In this document: positions 34,214 through 41,995 of the stretch, in pieces | Numbering within the stretch: the first letter of the stretch is position 1 | How the letters are laid out: the number at the start of each line of letters is the position of its first letter | NCBI RefSeq assembly: GCF_003626635.1 | Contig: NZ_RAZT01000014.1 | Span: 62,001-126,000, forward strand | From: Micromonospora musae | Lineage (GTDB): Bacteria; Actinomycetota; Actinomycetes; Mycobacteriales; Micromonosporaceae | Length of the DNA stretch: 64,000 bases | Direction: 5' to 3' | The notes under the pieces: model-generated | What the model was told of the DNA's origin: nothing | Databases searched by the model: none | The model's input: the letters and a program-made list of their open reading frames with translations, nothing else | Program-made: the position numbers and the translations under genes

Positions 34214-35368
34214 GTGACGCACGTGTCCGAGCGCAGTGGCGCAGGTACCAGCCCGACCGGAGCCGGCGGCGACCGCCAGCCCTGGACGGCGGGTGCCGGA
34301 CGCCAGGCGCGCAAACGCTCGGCCTCGTACGCCGACGCGGGCGTGTCGATCGAGGCGGGCGACCGCGCCGTCGAGCTGCTCAAGTCCAAGGTGCGGCAGA
34401 CCCGGCGGCCCGAGGTGCTGGGCGACCTGGGCGGCTTCGCCGGCCTCTTCCGGCTGGACACGAAGAAGTACAAGAACCCGATCCTCGCCTCGTCGACCGA
34501 CGGTGTCGGCACCAAGCTGGTGATCGCCCAGCAGATGGACATCCACGACACGGTCGGCATCGACCTGGTCGCGATGGTCGTCGACGACCTGGTCGCCTGC
34601 GGCGCGGAACCGCTCTTCCTGCTGGACTACATCGCCACCGGCGAGGTGGTGCCGGACAAGGTCGCCGAGATCGGCGCCGGCATCGCGGACGGCTGCCGCT
34701 ACGCGGGCTGCGCGCTGCTCGGCGGTGAGACGGCCGAGCACCCGGGTGTGCTTCGCCCCGACGAGTACGACATCTCCGCCACCGGTGTGGGCGTGGTCGA
34801 GGAGAGCGAGATCCTCAGCCCGGAGCGGGTCGAGGTGGGCGACGTGGTGATCGCCATGCGCTCCTCCGGCCTGCACTCGAACGGATACTCGCTGGTCCGG
34901 CACGTCCTGCTCGGCGCGGGGCGGATGCGGCTCGACGTGGTGATCGACGACTTCGGCCGGCAGCGCACCCTCGGCGAGGAGCTGCTCACCCCGACCAAGA
35001 TCTACGCGCAGGACTGCCTCAAGCTGATCGCCGAGGCCGAGGTGCGGGCGTTCGCCCACGTCACCGGCGGCGGCATCCCGGGCAACCTGGTGCGGATCCT
35101 GCCGGAGAACGTCGACGCGGTGGTGAACCGCTCCACGTGGCGTCCGCAGCCGATCTTCGACCTCGTCCAGTCGAAGGGTCGGATCGAGGACCCGGAGATG
35201 GAGGCGACGTTCAACATGGGCGTCGGCATGTTCGCGATCGTCTCCGCCGAGGACGCCGACCGCGCCCTGGCCACGCTGACCGGTCGCGGGGTCGAGGCGT
35301 GGCAGGCCGGCGAGATCATCGAGGGCACCGGAAACGTTCAGATGATCGGCCAGCACACCCGCGGCTGA
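34214..35368 (+). CDS. purM: Phosphoribosylformylglycinamidine cyclo-ligase (AIR synthetase)
   Basis: PurM closes the imidazole ring (FGAM + ATP to AIR). 384 residues including an unusual N-terminal extension of about 35 residues before the family start (KRSASYADAGVSIEAGDRAVELLK). Core motifs: SSTDGVGTKL, GIDLVAMVVDDLVACGAEPLFLLDY, LLGGETAEHPGV, VTGGGIPGNL and FNMGVGMFAIV. The start GTG follows AAAGGGGAGAA. It ends 100 bases before the radical SAM gene. Confidence 0.96.
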   Translation: MTHVSERSGAGTSPTGAGGDRQPWTAGAGRQARKRSASYADAGVSIEAGDRAVELLKSKVRQTRRPEVLGDLGGFAGLFRLDTKKYKNPILASSTDGVGTKLVIAQQMDIHDTVGIDLVAMVVDDLVACGAEPLFLLDYIATGEVVPDKVAEIGAGIADGCRYAGCALLGGETAEHPGVLRPDEYDISATGVGVVEESEILSPERVEVGDVVIAMRSSGLHSNGYSLVRHVLLGAGRMRLDVVIDDFGRQRTLGEELLTPTKIYAQDCLKLIAEAEVRAFAHVTGGGIPGNLVRILPENVDAVVNRSTWRPQPIFDLVQSKGRIEDPEMEATFNMGVGMFAIVSAEDADRALATLTGRGVEAWQAGEIIEGTGNVQMIGQHTRG

Positions 35369-35468
35369 TCACGCTCCGCTGATCATACGACCACCTGATC
35401 AGGGGTTCACCCGAGTAGCCATCGCCGCCTAGCCTGTAGGGCACCCTCATGCCAGGCAAGGGAGGTCG

Positions 35469-36602
35469 ATGGCTGCTCGGGAATCGTCGTCCAGCGGGAT
35501 GCGCGGCGTGGCCGCCGTTCCGTCGTACGTCGTGATGCAGCCGACCACTCTCTGCAATCTGGACTGCGCCTACTGCTACCTGCCGCTGCGGGCCGCCGAC
35601 CGGCGGATGCCGGTCTCGGTGGCCGAGGCGGTGGCCGCGTCGGTAAACCCGTGGTCGGCCTCCGGGCGGTTCTCGGTGGTGTGGCACGGCGGTGAGCCCC
35701 TGGCGGCCGGCCGGGAGCACCTGGCGGCGCTGCTGGCGCCGTTCGATCCTCGGGTCGAGCACCACGTGCAGACCAACGCGACGCTCATCGACGACGAGTG
35801 GTGCGACTTCTTCGTGGCTCACCAGGTGCGGGTGAGCGTGAGCGTGGACGGCCCCCGGGAGCGCAACGGTGACCGGGTCACCCGGGGCGGCCGGCCGGCG
35901 TACGACCGGATCCTGCGCGGGGTGGCGGCGCTGCGCCGGCGCGGGCTGCCCTTCTCCGCGCTCGCGGTCGTCTCCCGTCCGACGCCCGGGCTCGCCGCGG
36001 AGCTGTACGAGTACTTCCTCGACCTGGGCTGTGACGTGCTCGGCGTCAACATCGAGGAGACCGAGGGAGTCAACACCCGCGACAACGCGCACGAGGCGGC
36101 CGATGTGACGGCCTTCTGGGCCGAGCTGGTGGCGGCGTGGCGTCGGGAGCCCCGGATCCACCTGCGCGAGGTCGAGTGGACCCTGCGGTACGCGGCAGCG
36201 GTCCTGGACGGTGTGGCGGACGATGTGCTGCCCCGTCAGCTGGATCCGATCCCCACGATCGGGCACGACGGCTCGGTCACCGTGCTCTCACCGGAGTTGG
36301 CCGGCTTCACCGACCCGAGGTACGACGACTTCAGCAGCGGCAACGTGCTGGAGACCCCGCTGGCCGAGATCCTGGCCGGCGCGGAGCGGACGCCCTGGGT
36401 GGGCGAGTTCCTCGACGGTGTCGAGGCGTGCCGCTCCAGCTGTCCCTACTTCGGCTTCTGTGGTGGTGGCCACGCCGCCAACCGCTACTTCGAGCTGGGG
36501 CGTTTCGACGGTACGGAGACCGAGCACTGCCGCAACAGCAAGATCCGCCTATTGGAGGGAGTGTTGGAGCATGCCCGAGACCACCAGTCACCGGCAGCCT
36601 GA
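35469..36602 (+). CDS. Radical SAM/SPASM peptide maturase, probably cyclophane-forming
   Basis: 377 residues. The radical SAM 4Fe-4S motif C29-x3-C33-x2-C36 (CNLDCAYC) is followed by WHGGEPL, HVQTNATLI and SVDGP, all typical of SPASM maturases. The C-terminal SPASM domain has Cys 320, 324, 330 and 353 (CRSSCPYFGFCGGGHAANRYF). The overlapping peptide ends in tandem aromatic-X-Asn triplets, so the likely reaction is C-C crosslinking of each aromatic ring to the side chain two residues later (three-residue cyclophane). It resembles what I remember as the AmcB group; that name is unverified. AGGGAGG precedes the ATG. No protease or exporter gene is adjacent. Confidence 0.85.
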   Translation: MAARESSSSGMRGVAAVPSYVVMQPTTLCNLDCAYCYLPLRAADRRMPVSVAEAVAASVNPWSASGRFSVVWHGGEPLAAGREHLAALLAPFDPRVEHHVQTNATLIDDEWCDFFVAHQVRVSVSVDGPRERNGDRVTRGGRPAYDRILRGVAALRRRGLPFSALAVVSRPTPGLAAELYEYFLDLGCDVLGVNIEETEGVNTRDNAHEAADVTAFWAELVAAWRREPRIHLREVEWTLRYAAAVLDGVADDVLPRQLDPIPTIGHDGSVTVLSPELAGFTDPRYDDFSSGNVLETPLAEILAGAERTPWVGEFLDGVEACRSSCPYFGFCGGGHAANRYFELGRFDGTETEHCRNSKIRLLEGVLEHARDHQSPAA

Positions 36603-36807
36603 GCGCGCGGCGGTTGCCGCTCCCACAGGGGTTGCCGAGCGGGTGCGGGACGCCGCCCCGGGGCTCAACGCTCTGCTGCGCGAGGCGGAGACCGCGCGTC
36701 AGCTCCGGTCGGAGGTGGCGGGGGCGAGTGAGTCGGGCGCTGTCTGCGCCTGGAACCACTTCGAGAACATCCCGACGTTCTACAACTGGAACAACCGGCC
36801 GCGCTGA
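36571..36807 (+). CDS. Putative cyclophane RiPP precursor peptide
   Basis: 78 residues, overlapping the radical SAM gene by 32 bases in another frame, with its own ribosome site (TTGGAGGGAG). A helical leader (APGLNALLREAETARQL, about 29-45) precedes a Ser/Gly/Ala hinge and the core WNHFENIPTFYNWNNRPR (61-78). The core holds four aromatic-X-Asn/His triplets: W61-N-H63, F64-E-N66, F70-Y-N72 and W73-N-N75, in two adjacent pairs split by IPT. Up to four three-residue cyclophanes could form. Cys59 lies just before the core. There is no GG cleavage motif. Confidence 0.78.
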   Translation: MPETTSHRQPERAAVAAPTGVAERVRDAAPGLNALLREAETARQLRSEVAGASESGAVCAWNHFENIPTFYNWNNRPR

Positions 36808-36942
36808 TAAGCGCGATACCGGGATCAGGGGCCTGTCCGGCGTGTCGGCACGGCAGGTCCCTGATCGTCGGTCATTACACCGCTGCGAGCGGGCACATGC
36901 GTGAGCACGCGGGGCTACCGCGTGCTCAGCTGCGTCGAGAGG

Positions 36943-37158
36943 TCAGCGGGTCGGACGGACCCAGGGATCCGGGTCGTCGTCCGCGTGATCCTCATCATCG
37001 TCGTCGACATACTCTTTGTAGTCGTCGTCGAAGTTGTGCTCAGACTTACCAGCACCCGCCAGTTCACGCTGCAAGGCGGTGAGGTCGGTGTTCGGGGAGT
37101 GGTACTTCAACTCCCGCGCCACCTTCGTCTGCTTGGCCTTAGCACGGCCGCGCCCCAT
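36943..37158 (-). CDS. DUF3073 protein
   Basis: 71 residues. The N-terminus MGRGRAKAKQTKVARELKYHSPNTDLTALQRELAG is the diagnostic DUF3073 sequence. The C-terminal half is extremely acidic (YVDDDDEDHADDDP). The basic head and acidic tail suggest interaction with nucleic acid or a basic partner, but the function is unknown. ATG 37158 is chosen on the family start; the longer frame to 37221 is rejected. It is widespread in actinobacteria as a short single-copy gene. Confidence 0.9.
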   Translation of the reverse strand: MGRGRAKAKQTKVARELKYHSPNTDLTALQRELAGAGKSEHNFDDDYKEYVDDDDEDHADDDPDPWVRPTR

Positions 37159-37466
37159 GGCTCGACCCCCTCGCACAGAATGCGGGGCAGCCCGAAGGCG
37201 GGCCCCGATGACGTCAGGCATCTCTCGTGGCTCTTACGGTACATGGGGATGCCACCGTTCGGCACCTCGGGTTACCGTCTACCGGCCCTGCGCGTCGCGG
37301 TGGTCCGGCCGTCACCCAGTGTACCCGGTAAGGAGCGGAATCGTGAGCGCCCGTGACACCGGGCAAAGCGCCACGAAACTGACCTCGGCCTCAGCGTAAC
37401 GGCCCGCCGTACGGTTCGGGGCCTTCCGGGGGCGGATCGGACCCGCTCCGCCCCCGGACACCGGGC
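37159..37466. other. Gene-free stretch with terminator-like hairpin
   Basis: No gene is supported. It must contain the DUF3073 promoter. At 37426-37457 an 11-bp perfect stem (CCGGGGGCGGA / TCCGCCCCCGG) with a 10-base loop lies directly downstream of the dehydrogenase gene and probably ends its transcript. Confidence 0.55.
37426..37457 (-). terminator. Terminator-like hairpin after dehydrogenase gene
   Basis: An 11-bp perfect GC stem with a 10-base loop begins ten bases past the dehydrogenase stop on the minus strand. No T-tract follows, as is common in high-GC actinobacteria. Confidence 0.55.
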
Positions 37467-38549
37467 TCAGGGCAGGTGGATCGTGCGCAGACGGCCCACG
37501 TCGGCCATCCGCCGCTCGGCCAACCGGTCCGCCGCCACCGCCGGCGGGACCCCCTCGGCGTCGGCGAGCTTGAGGATCTCCCGGGTGGTGTCGTAGATCC
37601 GGGTGGCCCGCATCTTGGCCCGCTCGAAGTTGAAGCCCTCGATCTCGTCGGCGACCTGGATCACACCACCGGCGTTGACCACGTAGTCCGGCGCGTAGAG
37701 GATGCCCCGATCGGCCAGCAGCTTCTCGATCCCGGAGTGCGCGAGCTGGTTGTTCGCCGCACCGGCGACCACCTTCGCCCGCAGGGCCGGCACGGTCTCG
37801 TCGTTCAGCGCTCCGCCGAGCGCGCAGGGGGCGTACACGTCGAGGTCCGAGGCGACCAGCAGGGAGATGTCGTCCAGCAGGGTGACCTGCGGGTGGGTCG
37901 TCCGAGCCCACTCGAGCGCCCGCGGGTTGACGTCGGTGGCCACCACCTCGGCGCCGTCGTCGAGCAGGTGCCCGACCAGGTACTTGCCGACCTTGCCCAG
38001 GCCGGCCACGCCGACCCGCTTGCCGTGCAGCGTGGGCGCGCCCCAGACGTGCTCGGCGGCCGCCCGCATGCCCTGGAAGACGCCCCAGGCGGTCAGGATG
38101 GAGGAGTCACCGGCGCCGCCGTGCTCGACGCTGCGGCCGGTCACGTAGCGGGTCTCCCGGGCGATCACGTCCATGTCCGGCACGTAGGTGCCGACGTCGC
38201 ACGCGGTGTAGTAGCGCCCGCCCAGCGACTCGACGAAGCGGCCGTACGCGCGCAGCAGCGCCTCCGACTTGATCTGCTCCGGGTCACCCCAGATGACGGC
38301 CTTGCCGCCGCCCAGGTCCAGCCCGGCGAGCGCGTTCTTGTACGCCATGCCCCGGGACAGGTCCAGCACGTCGGCGAGGGCGGCCTCCTCGTTCGCGTAC
38401 GGGTAGAAGCGGGTGCCGCCGAGCGCGGGCCCCAGCGCGGTGGAGTAGATCCCGATGATCGCCTTGAGGCCGGTCTGCTTGTCCTGGCAGAAGACGACCT
38501 CTTCGTGCCCGGTCGATCCGGGGTCGTCGGTGCTGGCGAATACGCCCAT
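37467..38549 (-). CDS. vdh: Valine/leucine dehydrogenase (Glu/Leu/Phe/Val family)
   Basis: NAD-dependent oxidative deamination of branched-chain amino acids to 2-oxo acids, feeding catabolism and branched acyl-CoA primers. 360 residues. Visible motifs are GPALGGTRFYPY, the catalytic Lys region MAYKNALAGLDLGGGKAVI, YTACDVGT and the Rossmann loop VGVAGLGKVGKYLVGHLL near residue 178. Valine dehydrogenase is the usual actinobacterial annotation, but leucine or phenylalanine specificity cannot be excluded. Monocistronic. Confidence 0.9.
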   Translation of the reverse strand: MGVFASTDDPGSTGHEEVVFCQDKQTGLKAIIGIYSTALGPALGGTRFYPYANEEAALADVLDLSRGMAYKNALAGLDLGGGKAVIWGDPEQIKSEALLRAYGRFVESLGGRYYTACDVGTYVPDMDVIARETRYVTGRSVEHGGAGDSSILTAWGVFQGMRAAAEHVWGAPTLHGKRVGVAGLGKVGKYLVGHLLDDGAEVVATDVNPRALEWARTTHPQVTLLDDISLLVASDLDVYAPCALGGALNDETVPALRAKVVAGAANNQLAHSGIEKLLADRGILYAPDYVVNAGGVIQVADEIEGFNFERAKMRATRIYDTTREILKLADAEGVPPAVAADRLAERRMADVGRLRTIHLP

Positions 38550-38717
38550 GACTGGCTCCTGGTTTCGGTGCGTCCTTGTGGGACGCGGACCTGACGGACG
38601 CCGGCGGGGATACTGCCGGTGAGTTGAGCCTAATATCGGCCGCCGGCAGCCTCTCGCCCACGGCGTGCTGGTGGGCGCTGGCCGCGGTGAGGGCGGTGTT
38701 CATGGGAGGATCGCGCC

Positions 38718-39557
38718 GTGCCGTCGCTCTTCGCTTCTTACCTGCGCGTGTACGAGCCGCTGACCGCCTTCGACCGGGATCGCCAGTCGTACTGGCGGCG
38801 ATACGTGTCCGAAGGGCGGGCGGTCGCCCCGGTTGAGGGGCCGGGCCGGCAGCGGACGGCGGTGATCGAGGCGCTCGGCGCCGGCTGGACGCGCCTGCCG
38901 GACCTGCCCGAGGAGGCGTACGTCCTGGAGACGGAGGAGACGCTGCTGGTCTGCCCGTGGAACCTGCGGATCCGGGTGGCCGAGGCGGCGCTCAGCGCCC
39001 GGGACGGTGTTCCGCCGGTGCTCGCCGACGCCTTCGTGCCCCCGGTGCTCGCCGGCCAGGCCAAAGCGGTGGTGGACGACTGGCGCAGCGGCGCCCGGGT
39101 GCTGGAGCACGGTGTGCCCCGGCTGCACGAGCAGATCGCCACCTGGGGAGTGCCGCTGCGGTGGTTCGTCCTGTTCGACCCCGAGGAGCGGGAGCTGGTC
39201 ACCGGCCCGGGCCGGCGGGCGTTGCGCTACCGGACGGAGATCTCCAACGCGCGGCGGCGGTCGTCGCGGGCGTTGGCGGTGTTGCGCAAGTCCGTCGGCG
39301 AGGCGCCGATCACCGAGGCGGTCGAGGAGGCCGCTCGCTGGCTGGAGGAGTTCCACCCGCGGTCGATGGTGGAGCTGGACTACGGCGGCCTGGTCGAGCT
39401 GCTGCCGGACGAGACGCTCTCCGCCGACGACTCGCCGGAGCTGGTCGCGGCGGGTCTGGCCGGGCTCTCCCGGGGTGAGGCCGAGGAGGCGTCGGCCGCG
39501 TACGACAAGCTGGTCGCGCGGTGGCGGGCCGTGCAGTTGCTGGAGAGATGCAACTAA
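38718..39557 (+). CDS. Conserved actinobacterial protein upstream of bldC
   Basis: 279 residues, soluble, starting MPSLFASYLRVYEPLTAFDRDRQSYWRRYV. Later segments (EEAYVLETEETLLVCPWNLRIRVAEA; LRWFVLFDPEERELV; RYRTEISNARRRSSRALAVLRKSVGE) look well conserved but match no enzyme family I can name. I recall this protein lying next to bldC in many actinobacteria. No metal or nucleotide motif is evident. Start is GTG 38718. Divergent from the dehydrogenase. Confidence 0.72.
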   Translation: MPSLFASYLRVYEPLTAFDRDRQSYWRRYVSEGRAVAPVEGPGRQRTAVIEALGAGWTRLPDLPEEAYVLETEETLLVCPWNLRIRVAEAALSARDGVPPVLADAFVPPVLAGQAKAVVDDWRSGARVLEHGVPRLHEQIATWGVPLRWFVLFDPEERELVTGPGRRALRYRTEISNARRRSSRALAVLRKSVGEAPITEAVEEAARWLEEFHPRSMVELDYGGLVELLPDETLSADDSPELVAAGLAGLSRGEAEEASAAYDKLVARWRAVQLLERCN

Positions 39558-39807
39558 GACATATCAGTCACAGAGCGCTCCCAAGGCGAGGAGTGCTCGT
39601 AGTTGATGCTTCACGAACCGTGATCATGAGTCCGAATAAGGTACTTTCTGCCGCATAAAAGTCGCATAAATCGGGCATGGTTCATCCGTCCGTCTAGGGA
39701 CGTTCGGCCGTTCGGCCCATGTCGGACATCGGGGACTAGCCGGACCATGGGAGACGCGTCGGCCGGCGGGACCCCGGCCGATGTCTATACATGTGGAGGA
39801 GTGACCG

Positions 39808-40017
39808 ATGGCATCGCGAACGCACGAACCAGAGCCGCTACTCACACCGGCCGAGGTGGCGTCGATGTTCCGTGTCGACCCGAAGACGGTGACCCGGTGG
39901 GCCAAGGCGGGCAAGCTGTCCGCCATCCGCACCCTCGGCGGTCACCGCCGGTACCGCGAGTCGGAGGTCAGGGCCCTGCTGCAGGGGCAGATTCCCCAGC
40001 AGCGCCAGGGAGACTGA
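39808..40017 (+). CDS. bldC: Developmental regulator BldC (MerR-like)
   Basis: 69 residues, nearly all a winged-helix MerR-type DNA-binding domain: LLTPAEVASMFRVDPKTVTRWAKAGKLSAIRTLGGHRRYRESEVRALL. BldC in Streptomyces binds head-to-tail on direct repeats and holds back entry into development. The length and sequence are diagnostic. GTGGAGGAGTGACC before the ATG includes a strong ribosome site. The ~250-base upstream gap presumably carries its promoter. Ends at a convergent terminator. Confidence 0.96.
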   Translation: MASRTHEPEPLLTPAEVASMFRVDPKTVTRWAKAGKLSAIRTLGGHRRYRESEVRALLQGQIPQQRQGD

Positions 40018-40040
40018 GCCGGCACCACGTGTCGACGAAC

Positions 40041-40070
40041 AAGGGCGGTGGACCTCGGTCCGCCGCCCTT
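40041..40070. terminator. Bidirectional terminator between bldC and PPOX gene
   Basis: A 14-bp stem (AAGGGCGGTGGACC / GGTCCGCCGCCCTT, with one T-G pair) closes a TC loop. It lies between two convergent stops. It has A residues on one side and T on the other. Confidence 0.75.
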
Positions 40071-40078
40071 ACTCGTGT

Positions 40079-40462
40079 TCATGCCTCGGTCAAGGTGATC
40101 CGGATGCCGACCGTGCCGGCCTCGCCCCGGCGGAACCGGCTGCCCAACAGCGTGAGCCGGCCCAGCAGGCGGTACTTCTGCTTCAGCAGGCCACGGATCC
40201 GAAGGCTGCCCGCGTGGTCGTAGAGGCTCGCGTGAGCCGGCACCGAGCTGCCCTGCGGGCGCCCCCGTACGTCGCACGGCCCCACGGTCACCGTGCCGTT
40301 GTTGCGGATTCGCTTCACCTTGCCGGAATCCGCAGCCGTCCAGACCGCCAGGCCGTCGCCGTCGCGCACCGACCAGACCGGAGTCGAGACCGCCCGACCG
40401 TCCCTGCGGAACGTCGTGAGCAGGATGTACTTCTCCGCCGAGAGGCGATCCAGCATCTCCAC
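40079..40462 (-). CDS. PPOX-class F420-dependent oxidoreductase-like
   Basis: 127 residues with a split beta-barrel flavin/deazaflavin fold: EKYILLTTFRRDGRAVSTPVWSVRDGDGLAVWTAADSGKVKRIRNNGTVTVGPCDVRGRPQG. Members of this family (TIGR03666/PPOX group) bind F420 or heme and act in redox detoxification; the substrate is unknown. No signal peptide. The RLxxEKY start and length fit well. It converges on bldC. Confidence 0.85.
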   Translation of the reverse strand: MEMLDRLSAEKYILLTTFRRDGRAVSTPVWSVRDGDGLAVWTAADSGKVKRIRNNGTVTVGPCDVRGRPQGSSVPAHASLYDHAGSLRIRGLLKQKYRLLGRLTLLGSRFRRGEAGTVGIRITLTEA

Positions 40463-40619
40463 GCCGCCAGGATAAGGCCGTACGGCTGACTGACCGACCG
40501 GATAGCCCGAACCGTGTCACGGCGCGCCGCGTACCAGTCGAGAAGGGCCTGACCTGCGACGGAACCCTCGGCGCTCGGCTGATCTGGACGAGGGCTCCGC
40601 CGCCGGTCTGCCCGGTGAC

Positions 40620-40916
40620 TCAGACCTGGACGGTCGGGGGCAGCGGCTCCGGCGGGATGCCGCCGTCGCCGTCGACGATCTCGTCCGGGGTGCCGTCCTC
40701 ATCGAGGTCCACCATGGTGACGTCCACCGCGCCGTCGTGGTCGGTGTCGAACTGGAACAGGTCGGCCTTCCCGTCGCCGTCGGTGTCGGCCACCCACACG
40801 TCGGTCCGGCCGTCGTTGTTGGTGTCCGCACGCAGCAGGTCGACCCGCTCGTTCCCCCGGGTCTCCACCGTCTCGGTGGTCTCCGCGTCCGCGACGCCCT
40901 TGGTTGCCTCAGTCAT
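40620..40916 (-). CDS. Small acidic protein with four calcium-loop repeats
   Basis: 98 residues, very acidic. Four consecutive DxDxDG-type loops are seen: DTNNDGRTD, DTDGDGKAD, DTDHDGAVD and DLDEDGTPD, each followed by one strand (VWVA, LFQF, VTMV, EIVD). These resemble EF-hand/dockerin or thrombospondin type 3 calcium sites. No signal peptide is present, so it is probably cytosolic or loosely attached. ATG 40916 (MTEATKGVADAE) is preferred to 40946. It may buffer or sense calcium. Not identified beyond the repeat type. Confidence 0.75.
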   Translation of the reverse strand: MTEATKGVADAETTETVETRGNERVDLLRADTNNDGRTDVWVADTDGDGKADLFQFDTDHDGAVDVTMVDLDEDGTPDEIVDGDGGIPPEPLPPTVQV

Positions 40917-41078
40917 CGGCTGGTCCTTCCCTGAAGTTGACGGCACTCTCGTACCCGATCCGCCGCGCCCCCACGCGGGGCGCCGCGATCGGGGCTCTTA
41001 GGGTCGCACCATGAGGCAGTGGAGCGGACCGTCGGTCGCGGGTGATCCCCGCGCCGCCGTCGGGCGCAGCGGGGAGGC

Positions 41079-41939
41079 ATGGTGAGCGATCGGTTCGTCG
41101 TGATCGGAGCCGGCACGATGGGGCTCGGCATCGCGTACGTGGCGGCAGGCGCCGGATACGCCGTCGAGCTGGTGGAGGTCGACGCCGACCGGGGCGCGGC
41201 GGCCGTCGCCCGGCTCGGCGGGCTGTGGGAGCGGGCGGTCGAGCGCGGCAAGCTCACCGCCGACCAGGCGGAGGCGAACCGCGCCCGGGTGACGCTGCGC
41301 GCCGCCCTCGCCGAGGCGGCCGAGGGGCCGGACGTGGTGGTGGAGGCGGTGCCGGAGCGGCTCGACCTCAAACGCGCGGTGCTGCGTGACGCCGAGACGT
41401 TGCGTCCGGCGTTGCTGGGCAGCAACACGTCGAGCATCGCCATCGGTGCGCTCGCCGCCGACCTGACCCGCCCGGAGAGCTTCGTCGGGTTGCACTTCTT
41501 CAACCCCGTCTGGGCGATGGCCCTGCTCGAGGTCGTGGTCGGCCCGGCCACCACCGAGGAGACCACCGCGGCGGCCGTCGCGCTCGCCGGTCGGCTCGGC
41601 AAGGACCCCGTCGTCGTACGCGACATGCCGGGCTTCGCCACCTCGCGGCTCGGCGTCACGCTCGGCCTGGAGGCGATCCGGATGGTCGCCGACGGAGTGG
41701 CCAGCCCCGCCGACATCGACAAGGCGATGGTGCTCGGCTACCGGCACCCCATCGGGCCGCTGGAGCTGACCGACCTGGTCGGGCTCGACGTCCGGCTGGA
41801 CATCGCCCGCACCCTGCAGGCCGCCTACGGGGACCGGTTCGCGCCGCCGCCGCTGCTGGTGGAGATGGTCGCCGCCGGACGGCTGGGCAAGAAGTCCGGC
41901 CAGGGCTTCTACTCCTGGGAAGGCGGCGTGAAGCAGTGA
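41079..41939 (+). CDS. 3-hydroxyacyl-CoA dehydrogenase
   Basis: 286 residues, short-chain type (PaaH/Hbd). NAD-binding loop FVVIGAGTMGLGIAYVAAGAG at the N-terminus; SNTSSIAIGALA and ESFVGLHFFNPVWAMALLEVV are typical, with the catalytic His in LHFFNP. C-terminal domain: GYRHPIGPLELTDLVGLD. It oxidises 3-hydroxyacyl-CoA to 3-oxoacyl-CoA. ATG 41079 and GTG 41082 are both possible after GGGGAGG. A micro-ORF joins it to the enoyl-CoA hydratase gene downstream. Confidence 0.92.
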   Translation: MVSDRFVVIGAGTMGLGIAYVAAGAGYAVELVEVDADRGAAAVARLGGLWERAVERGKLTADQAEANRARVTLRAALAEAAEGPDVVVEAVPERLDLKRAVLRDAETLRPALLGSNTSSIAIGALAADLTRPESFVGLHFFNPVWAMALLEVVVGPATTEETTAAAVALAGRLGKDPVVVRDMPGFATSRLGVTLGLEAIRMVADGVASPADIDKAMVLGYRHPIGPLELTDLVGLDVRLDIARTLQAAYGDRFAPPPLLVEMVAAGRLGKKSGQGFYSWEGGVKQ

Positions 41940-41995
41940 GCGCGAGGAGTGAGCTTGCGAGCCCCGCAGTCGCGAACGGAGGGTGGGCGCGGTGA
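41936..41995 (+). CDS. 19-residue linker micro-ORF
   Basis: GTG 41936 overlaps the dehydrogenase stop (GTGA) and the TGA 41993-41995 overlaps the hydratase GTG (GTGA). The peptide is MSARSELASPAVANGGWAR. The hydratase ribosome site GGAGGG lies inside it. It probably acts in translational coupling. Confidence 0.4.
   Translation: MSARSELASPAVANGGWAR

Noticed and set aside
39558..39807. Small gene upstream of bldC
   Set aside because: No frame with a ribosome site and coding-like third positions; it is relatively AT-rich and fits a promoter region.
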